From: an uncultured Telmatospirillum sp.
GTDB taxonomy: Bacteria > Pseudomonadota > Alphaproteobacteria > Rhodospirillales > Magnetospirillaceae
Direction: 5' to 3'
DNA length: 63,857 nt
NCBI GenBank assembly: GCA_903858635.1
Contig: CAIOJO010000064.1
Location: forward strand, 1-63,857
The notes beneath the pieces are model-generated. The model searched no databases and was not told the origin of the DNA. It saw only the letters and a list, made by a program, of their open reading frames with translations. Positions 52,276 through 61,911 of this stretch are shown piece by piece; within the stretch, counting starts at the first letter, position 1, and the number at the start of each line of letters is the position of its first letter. The translations under genes and the position numbers were made by a program.

Positions 52276-53079
52276 TCACACGTCCGACGTGTCGTCGAAA
52301 CCGCCGTCGAAGCCGCTATCCGACGTATCGTCGTAGGACGCGTCCTGGTAGCCGGCATCCTGGCCCTGATCCTGGTAACCGGCATCCTGGGTCTGCCCCT
52401 GGCTGTCGGCTTGGCCGCCCTGGTCGCCGTAGTAGTTGTTGACGGTCACGTTCTCGACCGTGCCGCTCGGGCTGCCGCCCCACGGACCACCGCCGCCGAA
52501 GCCTCCCACGCCGCCAAAGCCACCGCCGTAGCCGCCGCCGAAATGGTGTCCGCCGAACATGCTGCTGAGCCCTTCGGCGATCAGCGTGCCGCCGGCCACG
52601 CCGGCCGCCATGGTTGCCGCATTGCGCAGGAAGCCGCCGGCCGCCGAAGGCTGCTGGGCCCACCCGCCCGCCACGGGCGGCGGCGCATAGCCCGCCGGAG
52701 GCTGGCCCCAGGCGGCACCGCCGGCCGGAGACGGCATCGGCGCAGCCGGCTGCGGCACCGGAGCGGCACCGGCGCGCGGCACCGAGCCGCCGCCCCAGGG
52801 ACCGGCCCCGGCCAGGAAGCTGCCGCCGCCGGACGGTTGGGGATGGGACGCGGCACGGGCTTCATCGAGTTGCCGCTGCAGTTCGGTGATCCTGGCATTG
52901 GCCTGGCCAAGGCCGATCTCCTGAACGATGACGGCCTGGACCAAGCCATAGGGCGCATCGGGAATTCGCTGCATGTTGTCGCGAATGAGCGCTTCCGCCT
53001 CGGCGTCCTTTTGACCGACGCCGGACCGGCTCAAGCGCTCGAAAACGTTCTGAATAAGGTCTTTTTCCTGGGGAGTCAT
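52276..53079 (-). CDS. DUF2076 domain-containing protein
   Basis: The 267-residue protein begins MTPQEKDLIQNVFERLSRSG, the DUF2076 start, followed by IPDAPYGLVQAVIVQEIGL and a coiled region. The rest is low complexity: Pro/Ala/Gly-rich, a glycine-rich GGGYGGGFGGVGG segment, and a C-terminal Asp/Gln repeat (DAGYQDQGQDAGYQDASYDD). No signal peptide is visible. The function is unknown. The ATG follows GAGGAGAGGAC. Confidence 0.8.
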   Translation of the reverse strand: MTPQEKDLIQNVFERLSRSGVGQKDAEAEALIRDNMQRIPDAPYGLVQAVIVQEIGLGQANARITELQRQLDEARAASHPQPSGGGSFLAGAGPWGGGSVPRAGAAPVPQPAAPMPSPAGGAAWGQPPAGYAPPPVAGGWAQQPSAAGGFLRNAATMAAGVAGGTLIAEGLSSMFGGHHFGGGYGGGFGGVGGFGGGGPWGGSPSGTVENVTVNNYYGDQGGQADSQGQTQDAGYQDQGQDAGYQDASYDDTSDSGFDGGFDDTSDV

Positions 53080-53152
53080 GGGGTCCTCTCCTCGCGGCCT
53101 CGGCAAGATGTAGCCGCCGAACAAGGCGAATCAAGGGCATCCTGCCGCAGTG

Positions 53153-53758
53153 TCAGCGGCCTTCGAGAAAATGCCTGACTCGGCCCAGCTGCCGGCCCCA
53201 ATTGAGATAACCCAACCCGCCGTCGCCGCCGCGATCTTCCAGCGGAGGATTGGACGAATCCCCCAGGGAAATGGTGATGGCGTTGTTGTCGCCCTGAACG
53301 TCGAGTTTGAACCCCTTTTCGCCCAGCATCTTGCCCAACCGATCGAGGGCCGGCCGCGTTCCGGCGTCGGCCGGCGACCGGGCGGCCACCAGCAGGCCGG
53401 CCAGACGCTCCAATTCCTCGGCCGGCATTTGCCGCAATCGCGCCTGCAGGCGCGCCTCGTCGAAGCCGGCTGCGGTATCCAGGTCACTGGCCAGCAGGCC
53501 GAGGGCGGCCTGCTTGGCGGCCGCCCGGCGGGCCTCGCCGGCGGTGCCGCGCGACCGCTGGCGCTGACCGATCGGGCCGGTGCCGGCGCGTTCCTGGGCG
53601 GCCTTCCCCGCCACCTTCTTCAGCGCCTTTCGGCCCACTGCGGTGGGGCGCGGCTTGGCGCCGGCCGCCCGGCGGATCTTCTGCAGCAGGAAGCCGACAC
53701 CGCCGTTGTCGCAATGGCGGCGAACCGCCTGGTCGATGCCCGATGCCTTGTCGTCCAT
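53153..53758 (-). CDS. Hypothetical protein
   Basis: The 201-residue protein is basic and Ala/Arg-rich in its first half (KIRRAAGAKPRPTAVGRKAL), with helical segments around LDTAAGFDEARLQARLRQMP. It ends with a short beta-like part (KLDVQGDNNAITISLGDSSN). I do not recognise a family. ATG 53756-53758 is chosen for GGGGAG about 9 bases upstream; the open frame continues to 53878. It is divergent from the next gene by 83 bp. Confidence 0.55.
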   Translation of the reverse strand: MDDKASGIDQAVRRHCDNGGVGFLLQKIRRAAGAKPRPTAVGRKALKKVAGKAAQERAGTGPIGQRQRSRGTAGEARRAAAKQAALGLLASDLDTAAGFDEARLQARLRQMPAEELERLAGLLVAARSPADAGTRPALDRLGKMLGEKGFKLDVQGDNNAITISLGDSSNPPLEDRGGDGGLGYLNWGRQLGRVRHFLEGR

Positions 53759-53841
53759 GCGGCCCAGCTCCCCGGCAGGATTTGATTGCCATATTCTCTC
53801 TTTTGGATACATTTCGTCAACTGGCAGCAAAGGAGAGGGCG

Positions 53842-54216
53842 ATGTCCGCGAGCATGACCGGTTCCGCCATCGACGCAATGCGCGTCCTGACCGGGCAGAT
53901 CGACCAGGTGGTACAGGGGCTGGTCGACGCCCATGGCTTCGGCTTGGCTGAAATGAAGGCGATGGCAGGCCTGGCGCAGGCGGAATTCCTTAGTTCGGCA
54001 GCTGAACCGAGGCGGCGATGGGGCTTGACCATGACCCAAGCGGTCGACGGAAGCCTCAAGGTGACGCTCCGCCGACCGGTGAGCGCAGCGGCCATTTGCC
54101 TCGACATCCTGGTCGGCGACGAAGGGATCGCCGGCCTGGCCGAAGCGGTCGCCCTGGCCCTGTCCTTCGTTGCCGTTTCGGAACAGCTCGGCGCCTGTTC
54201 CGTCAAGCCTTGCTAG
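53842..54216 (+). CDS. Hypothetical protein
   Basis: The 124-residue protein has no recognised domain. It is helical (QVVQGLVDAHGFGLAEMKAM) with a beta-like middle (WGLTMTQAVDGSLKVTLR). The ATG at 53842 is well supported by AAGGAGAGGGCG. The last 14 bp overlap the convergent EamA gene, so the two cannot share full-length transcripts without antisense pairing. Confidence 0.6.
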   Translation: MSASMTGSAIDAMRVLTGQIDQVVQGLVDAHGFGLAEMKAMAGLAQAEFLSSAAEPRRRWGLTMTQAVDGSLKVTLRRPVSAAAICLDILVGDEGIAGLAEAVALALSFVAVSEQLGACSVKPC

Positions 54217-55156
54217 CCGGGCCGGCTTTCTTCTCGGCCAGGACCAGATAGATCGAGGCCACCAGGACCAGTGCCATGCCCGCCACGCTCCACGGGCCGG
54301 GCAGTTCGCCGAACAACACGAAACCGATGGCCGCCGAATAGAGAATGCGGGCGTAATCGAACGGCGCGATGGCGGTGGCCTCGCCGCAACAGAATCCCTT
54401 GGTGATGAGGCTTTGACCGGTGATGCCGAAAAAGCCGACACAGGTCAGCAAGGCCAATTCGCGCGCCGTCGGCTGCACCCAGGTGAACACCGCCGGGATC
54501 AGGGCGAAGACGGTGTTCCAGAAGGCGTAATAAAACATGATGACGCGAATCGGTTCGGTCCGCGACAGGCGCTTGACGCTGACCACGACCAGGGTGCCGA
54601 ACAGCGCCCCGGCCGCACCGACCAGGGCATTGGCGTCGAAACCGGCGGTAAAGGGGCGCGAATAAAGAAGGATGCCGATGAAGCCGACGATGGATACGCC
54701 GGTGCGGCGAAGGCTGGATTTCTCGCCCAGCAAGACGAAGGCGATGGGGATCATCCACAGCGGGCGCGAAAACTGCAGGGCCATGGAATCGGCCAGCAGC
54801 ATATGGGTGACGGTCCAGAAGAAGCACAGATTGCCGGCCGAACCTTCGGCCCCGCGCAGGAAATGCATCCCCGGCCGTTTGGTGCGCAATGGCTCGAACG
54901 GATCGCGCCGGAAGATCGGCAGGATGAACAGGAAACCGACCGAGGACCGGAAGAACAGGATTTCGAAACTGGGCAGCCGGCTGCCCAGATATTTGGCGAT
55001 CACCGCCATGACGACCAGCAGGATCGAGCCCAGTGAGACATAGGCGGCGCCCCGCGCATTGGGGCCGAGATGGGCCAACCACGCGGCGACCCGGGTCGAC
55101 AACCGGCGGGTTCGCTGGGCAAGGATGGTCGGGGGCGAGGGATCGGAGATGGTCAT
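54203..55156 (-). CDS. EamA/DMT family transporter
   Basis: The 317-residue protein has ten membrane helices in two EamA repeats (for example GAAYVSLGSILLVVMAVIAK and YARILYSAAIGFVLFGELPG, the latter typical of DMT permeases). It is a drug/metabolite transporter; relatives move amino acids, SAM or drugs, and no substrate can be assigned. ATG 55154-55156 is selected; the longer open frame has no membrane-protein features. Convergent overlap with the preceding gene is noted. Confidence 0.85.
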   Translation of the reverse strand: MTISDPSPPTILAQRTRRLSTRVAAWLAHLGPNARGAAYVSLGSILLVVMAVIAKYLGSRLPSFEILFFRSSVGFLFILPIFRRDPFEPLRTKRPGMHFLRGAEGSAGNLCFFWTVTHMLLADSMALQFSRPLWMIPIAFVLLGEKSSLRRTGVSIVGFIGILLYSRPFTAGFDANALVGAAGALFGTLVVVSVKRLSRTEPIRVIMFYYAFWNTVFALIPAVFTWVQPTARELALLTCVGFFGITGQSLITKGFCCGEATAIAPFDYARILYSAAIGFVLFGELPGPWSVAGMALVLVASIYLVLAEKKAGPASKA

Positions 55157-55299
55157 GCCGGCAGGATCATAACCGGGCGTCGCCAAGGAGGCAAATTTCC
55201 GCCCGGCGGCGAACCGGCCTGCGGCTGGCGTCATCCCCTCTTTCCTGAGATGGTGTGCGGTCATCGCAGGATGGCGACAGCCGGAAAGGACGATGCGCG

Positions 55300-57099
<1,800 letters not shown>

Positions 57100-57132
57100 G
57101 GTTGGCGGATCCTGTGGGAGGTCCAGCTTGGT

Positions 57133-57327
57133 TTATTTGTCGGCAGACGAAGAAATCCGCAGAACGCCACCATCCGGCCGGGTGATTTCGATGATGGTTT
57201 CCAGCCGGACGAGACGCGCCTGATGATCCTCGACCTTCTTGGCGAGGCTCTTCACCCCGTCGGTCAAGGTCGTCATCCGCTCGCCGAGCGCCGCCAGTTT
57301 GGCGATGCGATCGAACCAGTCGCTCAC
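57133..57327 (-). CDS. Small coiled-coil protein next to MobC
   Basis: The 64-residue protein (MSDWFDRIAKLAALGERMTT and a heptad-like stretch, ending RPDGGVLRISSSADK) starts 4 bp inside the MobC-like gene end. I do not recognise the family. Its tight coupling to the mobilisation gene suggests it belongs to that module. Confidence 0.5.
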   Translation of the reverse strand: MSDWFDRIAKLAALGERMTTLTDGVKSLAKKVEDHQARLVRLETIIEITRPDGGVLRISSSADK

Positions 57328-57611
57328 GCAGCCCGTCCCGTCGGCATCGTATTATCGTCGAGACGCGATAGAACGGCAGCGAGTTCGACGGTCGCACTAT
57401 CCAGCGCCGCTTCCATCTGAGCGATGATCTGATCGACCTTGTTCAAGGCATCTTGATCGTCACCGAGGGCCCGTTCGCGCAGATAGGCGCTGACCGATAG
57501 GCCGGCGGCCTCCGCCTTGGCGGAAATCTTGGCACTTTCCGCATCGCTCACCAAAGCGGTCAGGCGGGTACCCCGCGATTGCGGCATGGTGGATTCACCC
57601 GATGTGGCCAT
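57324..57611 (-). CDS. MobC-like ribbon-helix-helix mobilisation protein
   Basis: The 95-residue protein has an RHH-type N-terminal half (RLTALVSDAESAKISAKAEA and AGLSVSAYLRERALG) of the MobC/TraJ-like accessory family that helps the relaxase nick oriT, followed by a helical tail (LNKVDQIIAQMEAALDSATV). ATG 57611 is preferred over 57617 because AGAGGA then has proper spacing. A palindrome lies just upstream. No relaxase gene is present in the window. Confidence 0.65.
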   Translation of the reverse strand: MATSGESTMPQSRGTRLTALVSDAESAKISAKAEAAGLSVSAYLRERALGDDQDALNKVDQIIAQMEAALDSATVELAAVLSRLDDNTMPTGRAA

Positions 57612-57636
57612 GAGCATTCCTCTCGAATGACGATGC

Positions 57637-57666
57637 CCATAAACATGCGCCTACACATGTGTATGG
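57637..57666. promoter_or_regulatory. Candidate oriT or MobC operator palindrome
   Basis: CCATAAACATG (57637-57647) and CATGTGTATGG (57656-57666) are inverted repeats with one mismatch and an 8-base loop, and include the perfect palindrome TACACATGTGTA (57652-57663). They sit 26-55 bp upstream of the MobC-like start, where RHH accessory proteins usually bind and oriT is often found. Confidence 0.45.
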
Positions 57667-57742
57667 ACAAGTCGGGGCATTCAGATTTTGGCCGACAGCT
57701 TGGATCGTGGTTATCGACGCTGCGGCTGCCCCCAGGTCAGGT

Positions 57743-58135
57743 TCAGCGCCCGCAGCTGCCCCCCAGCCGGGACGCCGCTGGGGCCGATCCGGCCCGCGCC
57801 CCGCCGCCACAGAGGCCGCGCATGGTCCGGCGGAAATTCGGGGTATCGGCGATGACCCGCAACCAACATCTCTCCCGGTCCCGGGCCTGCGCGGCCAGCG
57901 CTTGGCGAACCTGCAGAATCAGATTGGCCGCTTCCTTGATGTCGTATTCCTCGGTCAGACAATGATGGGCGAAGGACAGCTTTTCGACGGCCATAGGCAC
58001 ATCGACCACCGGCGCCGTAATGATGCTCGTATAAATTGCGTCCAGGGCTTGTTCCGTCTCGGTGGGGCCGCCCTGCTCACCGTTATGGTAGAGAGCCTTG
58101 CGCTTGAGACGTTTATACTGCTCTGTCAGTGACAT
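57743..58135 (-). CDS. Hypothetical protein in the T4SS module
   Basis: The 130-residue protein begins MSLTEQYKRLKRKALYHNGE, has a helical middle (AANLILQVRQALAAQARDRE) and an Arg/Gly-rich tail. No family is recognised. The ATG at 58133-58135 follows GGGGGAC. The much longer open frame (to 58795) upstream is antisense-like and rejected. It lies between the prepilin peptidase and the MobC-like gene. Confidence 0.55.
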   Translation of the reverse strand: MSLTEQYKRLKRKALYHNGEQGGPTETEQALDAIYTSIITAPVVDVPMAVEKLSFAHHCLTEEYDIKEAANLILQVRQALAAQARDRERCWLRVIADTPNFRRTMRGLCGGGARAGSAPAASRLGGSCGR

Positions 58136-58236
58136 GGACGTCGTCCCCCTGCGTCGATCGAGCCGCGTTGCCCATGGCCCTGTCATGAGTTTCTCTACCA
58201 ATGGTAGCATAGTCGACCATTGCCGCTTGGTGAAAA

Positions 58237-58920
58237 TCATGCGGAAAACAACCCCAGATGGAATAGACCATTGGTCGGGGCGGCGCTCAACCAGGCCATC
58301 GCAGCCACGGCGATAGCGGGGGCGAAGGGCATCGGCTCGTCCTTGCCGCAAAGGCGGCGACCCAGCAGAATCGCCAGGATCGCCACCGACGACAGAAGGA
58401 AGATCACCGCCACCGCCAGTGGCCCGAGCCAGGCCCCGAGCGCCGCCAGCAGTTTGACATCGCCCAAGCCGATCCCTCCGCCCCGTCTGCGGCCGAGAAT
58501 CCCGGCCAGCCAAGGCAGCACACCGCCCATCGTCGCGCCGATCCAGGCCTGAGCAGCCGGGGCCGAATCGGCGAAAGGCGCGGCCAAGCCCAGCCCCAGC
58601 AGGGGTAGAACCACCAGATCGGGCAGGATACGGTGACGCCAATCCAACCAGACGCAGATGAACAGGCTGCCACCGAGAATCGGCAAGGCCGCGGAGGACG
58701 CCATCCCGCGCGCCAGCGCCGTGGCCGCCATCAGCGTGGCCGCGCCCAAGGCCTCGACCCAGGGAAGACGGCGCCGACTTCTCCCGGCCCGGCAAGCCAG
58801 TGCCGCCCGAAACCCATGGTCAAGCAACGGATCGATGCGCGCATCCAGCCAGCAGGCGACGGCGCCACTCAGCCAGCCGACCAGTCCGGCCAGCAACAAG
58901 GTGAAGCTCAGCCCGTGCAT
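58237..58920 (-). CDS. Prepilin peptidase (A24 family)
   Basis: The 227-residue protein has about seven membrane helices and the two A24 aspartate motifs, CVWLDWRHRILPDLVVL and GIGLGDVKLLAALG (GxGxGDxKL). Such enzymes cleave and sometimes methylate type IV pilin-like signal peptides. It lacks the N-terminal cytoplasmic methylase domain with Cys pairs. It overlaps the virD4 end by 13 bp, so it is part of the same operon. Confidence 0.85.
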   Translation of the reverse strand: MHGLSFTLLLAGLVGWLSGAVACWLDARIDPLLDHGFRAALACRAGRSRRRLPWVEALGAATLMAATALARGMASSAALPILGGSLFICVWLDWRHRILPDLVVLPLLGLGLAAPFADSAPAAQAWIGATMGGVLPWLAGILGRRRGGGIGLGDVKLLAALGAWLGPLAVAVIFLLSSVAILAILLGRRLCGKDEPMPFAPAIAVAAMAWLSAAPTNGLFHLGLFSA

Positions 58921-60878
58921 GGCCCCTCGGCATCCTGCTGGGCGGATGGCAGCTCGTCGGGACAAAGCCAGGGCGGCATGGCTGGCGCTGGTGGCGGCCC
59001 GCGTCGTCTCCCCACGTCCCAGGCCCGCCGCCGCAATATGGCGTCCTTGAAGTAGAACGGCGTCTGCACCTTGATCGGCCGATTGGCGTATTTCTGGAAC
59101 AGCAGGATATGCGTTCCGGCCGGCATCGACATGAAGTCGGCCGGATGAATCAGCGGAATGCCAGCCAGGCTCCGGTTGACGCTGACGGCAAATGGATTGG
59201 CCTGTTTGGACCAGCCATGGGTCCGGCTGCGGCTCTCGCCCTCATGGGTGCGATTGCCGACCATCTCGGAAAAGCGCTTGGCCACCGCCTCGTTGTTCAG
59301 CGGCAGGACCACCTTCGCCGCGGTGGTGGACAACAGGGTTTCCAGCCCGGTCTTGCCGTATTTCTCCTCGATCTGGGCGAAATCCTGGCCGATCAGCAGG
59401 TACGATACCTTCTGCCCGCGCCCCACGGCCGGCCCGTCGATGAGAGCCTGCAGTTTGGGCATCTGCGGGAACTCGTCCAGGACGAACAACGCCGGGAAAG
59501 GCCCCAACTTGCCCCCCGCCCCATCGCCGGCACCCGGCGGATGGGCCACCAGATAGGCAGACAGCGCTTCGACGAACAGCCCGGTGATGACCCCCAATGC
59601 CCGGGCGTCCTGCTGGCTGACGCAAAGATAGACCGTCACCGGCCGCGGCCGGCCCGAGCCCGGCTGCGGCATGCCGCGCAGATCGGCAAAACTGAAATCG
59701 GAGGTCTGGGTCCGTTGCCGCACGGCGCCGTTCTTGAAGACCGCCAGGCCGGCGTCCATGGTCGACAGGATCGAGCCGCGCTCGCGATCCGGGGTGTGGG
59801 CCAGCTGGGTCAGTTCGAGCACCGCCCGGTGCGCATAATCATTGGCCCGCGCCTCGTTCACCGCTTCCATCAGAAAATTCTTGATGGGGTCGGCGGTGAA
59901 CGCCGCGTTGGGATCGGTCTGCTTCAGTCGCTCGACCTCGTCGCCGGCCCGCAAGGTGGCTTCGGCGATCCAGTCCAGCAACATCGGGAAGCTTGCCTCG
60001 CGGCCCCACCACGCCTCGGGAAGGCCGCCGAACCGCCGGACTTCGCATTTCGACACGATGAACTGGATAAGGCCGGCCAGGGCGGCACGCCCCCGCTTGC
60101 TCCAATGCGGGTCGGCGCCACCCTGCGGATCCGGCACCAGCACGGCGGCCAGGCGATCGACATAGAGATCCCTTTGCGGACCGGCGCCGGGAATCGACTT
60201 CGGCGACAGCGGGTTCCAGCGCGGATGCACCAGCCCCGCCGTGGGATCGTCGGCGGCCGCCCATTCCAGGCGGAACACCGGCCCGACGCGCTGGCGGTAA
60301 CCGGAGGTCAGATGATGCAGTTCCGGCTTCACGTCGTTGATCACCATCGACGCCCCGTCGCAGGTGAGAATGGTCGGAACCACCACCGACGCGGTCTTGC
60401 CGGTCCCCGGCGGCGCGATGCACAACACCGACAAGGTCTCGGGAAGTTTCAGCAGCTGGCGGCGCCAACGCCCGAGAACGATGATGAAGCCGGCCGCCAG
60501 GCCCATGCGCCGCAAGTCGGCGTCATTCGCCCAGCGGGCCGAGCCATGGATATTGGGCGTCGCCGAATAGGGGTTGAGCCCGAGCCCGGCGCCCAGGACC
60601 ATCACGGCCAGGGCCGGCATGGCGATCAGGGGCAGCGGCAGCTTGCCGAGGGCCAGACTGTTGCCCAGCCACACACGATGCACCTCGAGCCAATAGGCGG
60701 GTTGCGCCGATAGGCTGGAGACATAGCCTTGCACCCAGCCCAGGGTGGCAAGGCTGATGCCACGCTCGGCGAGGTAGGTGAGGGGCAAGGCCAGGGGCAG
60801 GGTGACCACCAGCACCGCCAGGGCAAGGCCGCTCGCGCCGACCCGCCAGCGGATGCTCTTGGCGACCTCGTCTTGCAT
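58908..60878 (-). CDS. virD4: Type IV secretion coupling protein VirD4
   Basis: The 656-residue protein has two N-terminal membrane helices, Walker A APPGTGKTASVVVPTIL, HGSARWAND, Walker B LFVLDEFPQMPKLQAL and a conserved GRGQKVSYLLIGQDFAQIEE. VirD4 recruits substrates (relaxase-DNA or effectors) to the secretion channel. The ATG at 60876-60878 has GGGAGGGCAGG. It is followed by the prepilin peptidase. Confidence 0.92.
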   Translation of the reverse strand: MQDEVAKSIRWRVGASGLALAVLVVTLPLALPLTYLAERGISLATLGWVQGYVSSLSAQPAYWLEVHRVWLGNSLALGKLPLPLIAMPALAVMVLGAGLGLNPYSATPNIHGSARWANDADLRRMGLAAGFIIVLGRWRRQLLKLPETLSVLCIAPPGTGKTASVVVPTILTCDGASMVINDVKPELHHLTSGYRQRVGPVFRLEWAAADDPTAGLVHPRWNPLSPKSIPGAGPQRDLYVDRLAAVLVPDPQGGADPHWSKRGRAALAGLIQFIVSKCEVRRFGGLPEAWWGREASFPMLLDWIAEATLRAGDEVERLKQTDPNAAFTADPIKNFLMEAVNEARANDYAHRAVLELTQLAHTPDRERGSILSTMDAGLAVFKNGAVRQRTQTSDFSFADLRGMPQPGSGRPRPVTVYLCVSQQDARALGVITGLFVEALSAYLVAHPPGAGDGAGGKLGPFPALFVLDEFPQMPKLQALIDGPAVGRGQKVSYLLIGQDFAQIEEKYGKTGLETLLSTTAAKVVLPLNNEAVAKRFSEMVGNRTHEGESRSRTHGWSKQANPFAVSVNRSLAGIPLIHPADFMSMPAGTHILLFQKYANRPIKVQTPFYFKDAILRRRAWDVGRRRGPPPAPAMPPWLCPDELPSAQQDAEGPCTG

Positions 60879-60912
60879 CCTGCCCTCCCTCACGCTTGGC
60901 GCCCGGCGCCGT

Positions 60913-61911
60913 TTACCGGTCAATTCCGCCGATGGCGTCGCTGGCCAGGCGCGGAATGTCGATGGCCGTCACCAGCCGCCGCGTCCCCAGGCGATCGATC
61001 TGGACAATGCGGCCAAAGGCCGAACCGATGATGTCGACCGCCGCCGCCGCATCGATGCCGGGGTTGCTTTGCGCCAGGTTCTGGTAAAAGGCCCGCAGCG
61101 CTGCCTCGGGGCTGCTGGCATGGATGGTCGCCATGAAATTGGTGTGGCCGGTGGTCATCAGGCGGAACACGCCCGGCGCATTGGCGATGCCGATCTCGCC
61201 GCAGATGATGACGTCGGGCGTCATGCGGACCACGGCATCGACGATGCGCATGAAGTCCATGCCGTTCGCCGTCTCCGTTCTGGAGACGACGAGATGGACG
61301 CGATTGGCATGCGGCACCACCACCTCGCGCGCGTCCTCGACGGTGACCACCCGGTGCTCGGCCGACAGATAACCGAGGATGGCGTTGAGGAAGGTGGTCT
61401 TGCCAGTCGAAGTCGCGCCCGAGATGAGCAGCGCTTCGCGATTGGCGACGGCGGCCAGCAGATCCTCAAGGGGCGACTCGTCGTAACGGCGCTGTCCCGG
61501 CCGGTGCGGCGCCGCCGTCAGGGATGTCTTGGCGGCGAGACCGTAGCGGTCGAGGGTGATCCGGCGGCCGGGGTCGAACACCCGCACATTGACCGCCACG
61601 CCCCGGCTGTCGCCCATGGCGTAACGGACCCCCGCCCCGACCACGGCGGTAAAGCGATGGCCTTCGGGCAGGGTGGCGTAGAGGATCGGCATCCGCTGGG
61701 GATGAAAGACCTGACCGCTGACATTGGCGAGTTGATGGCAGAGCCTGAGCAGGTAATCCTCGGTGAGTTCGGAATCGCTCCTGGCCTGCCACGCCCCGCC
61801 AGCCATTTTCACCCAGACTTCGCCGGGCCGATTGAGGGCGACCTCCTCGACCATGGCGTCCTCATAATGGGCCGCCAGACGGCGCAAGGTCGCTTGCAGG
61901 AGGGGATTCAA
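60913..61911 (-). CDS. virB11: Type IV secretion ATPase VirB11
   Basis: The 332-residue hexameric ATPase has Walker A LISGATSTGKTTFLNAIL, the Asp box RVVTVEDAREVVVP, RMTPDVIICGEIG (Walker B) and the His box TGHTNFMATIHASS. It powers secretion with VirD4 and VirB4. The start is a TTG at 61909-61911 overlapping the virB10 stop (TTGA), with GGAG eight bases upstream. Confidence 0.92.
   Translation of the reverse strand: MNPLLQATLRRLAAHYEDAMVEEVALNRPGEVWVKMAGGAWQARSDSELTEDYLLRLCHQLANVSGQVFHPQRMPILYATLPEGHRFTAVVGAGVRYAMGDSRGVAVNVRVFDPGRRITLDRYGLAAKTSLTAAPHRPGQRRYDESPLEDLLAAVANREALLISGATSTGKTTFLNAILGYLSAEHRVVTVEDAREVVVPHANRVHLVVSRTETANGMDFMRIVDAVVRMTPDVIICGEIGIANAPGVFRLMTTGHTNFMATIHASSPEAALRAFYQNLAQSNPGIDAAAAVDIIGSAFGRIVQIDRLGTRRLVTAIDIPRLASDAIGGIDR

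Noticed and set aside
58136-58795. N-terminal extension of the hypothetical T4SS gene frame
   Set aside because: It is antisense-like over the prepilin peptidase, and an ATG with an SD exists at 58135.
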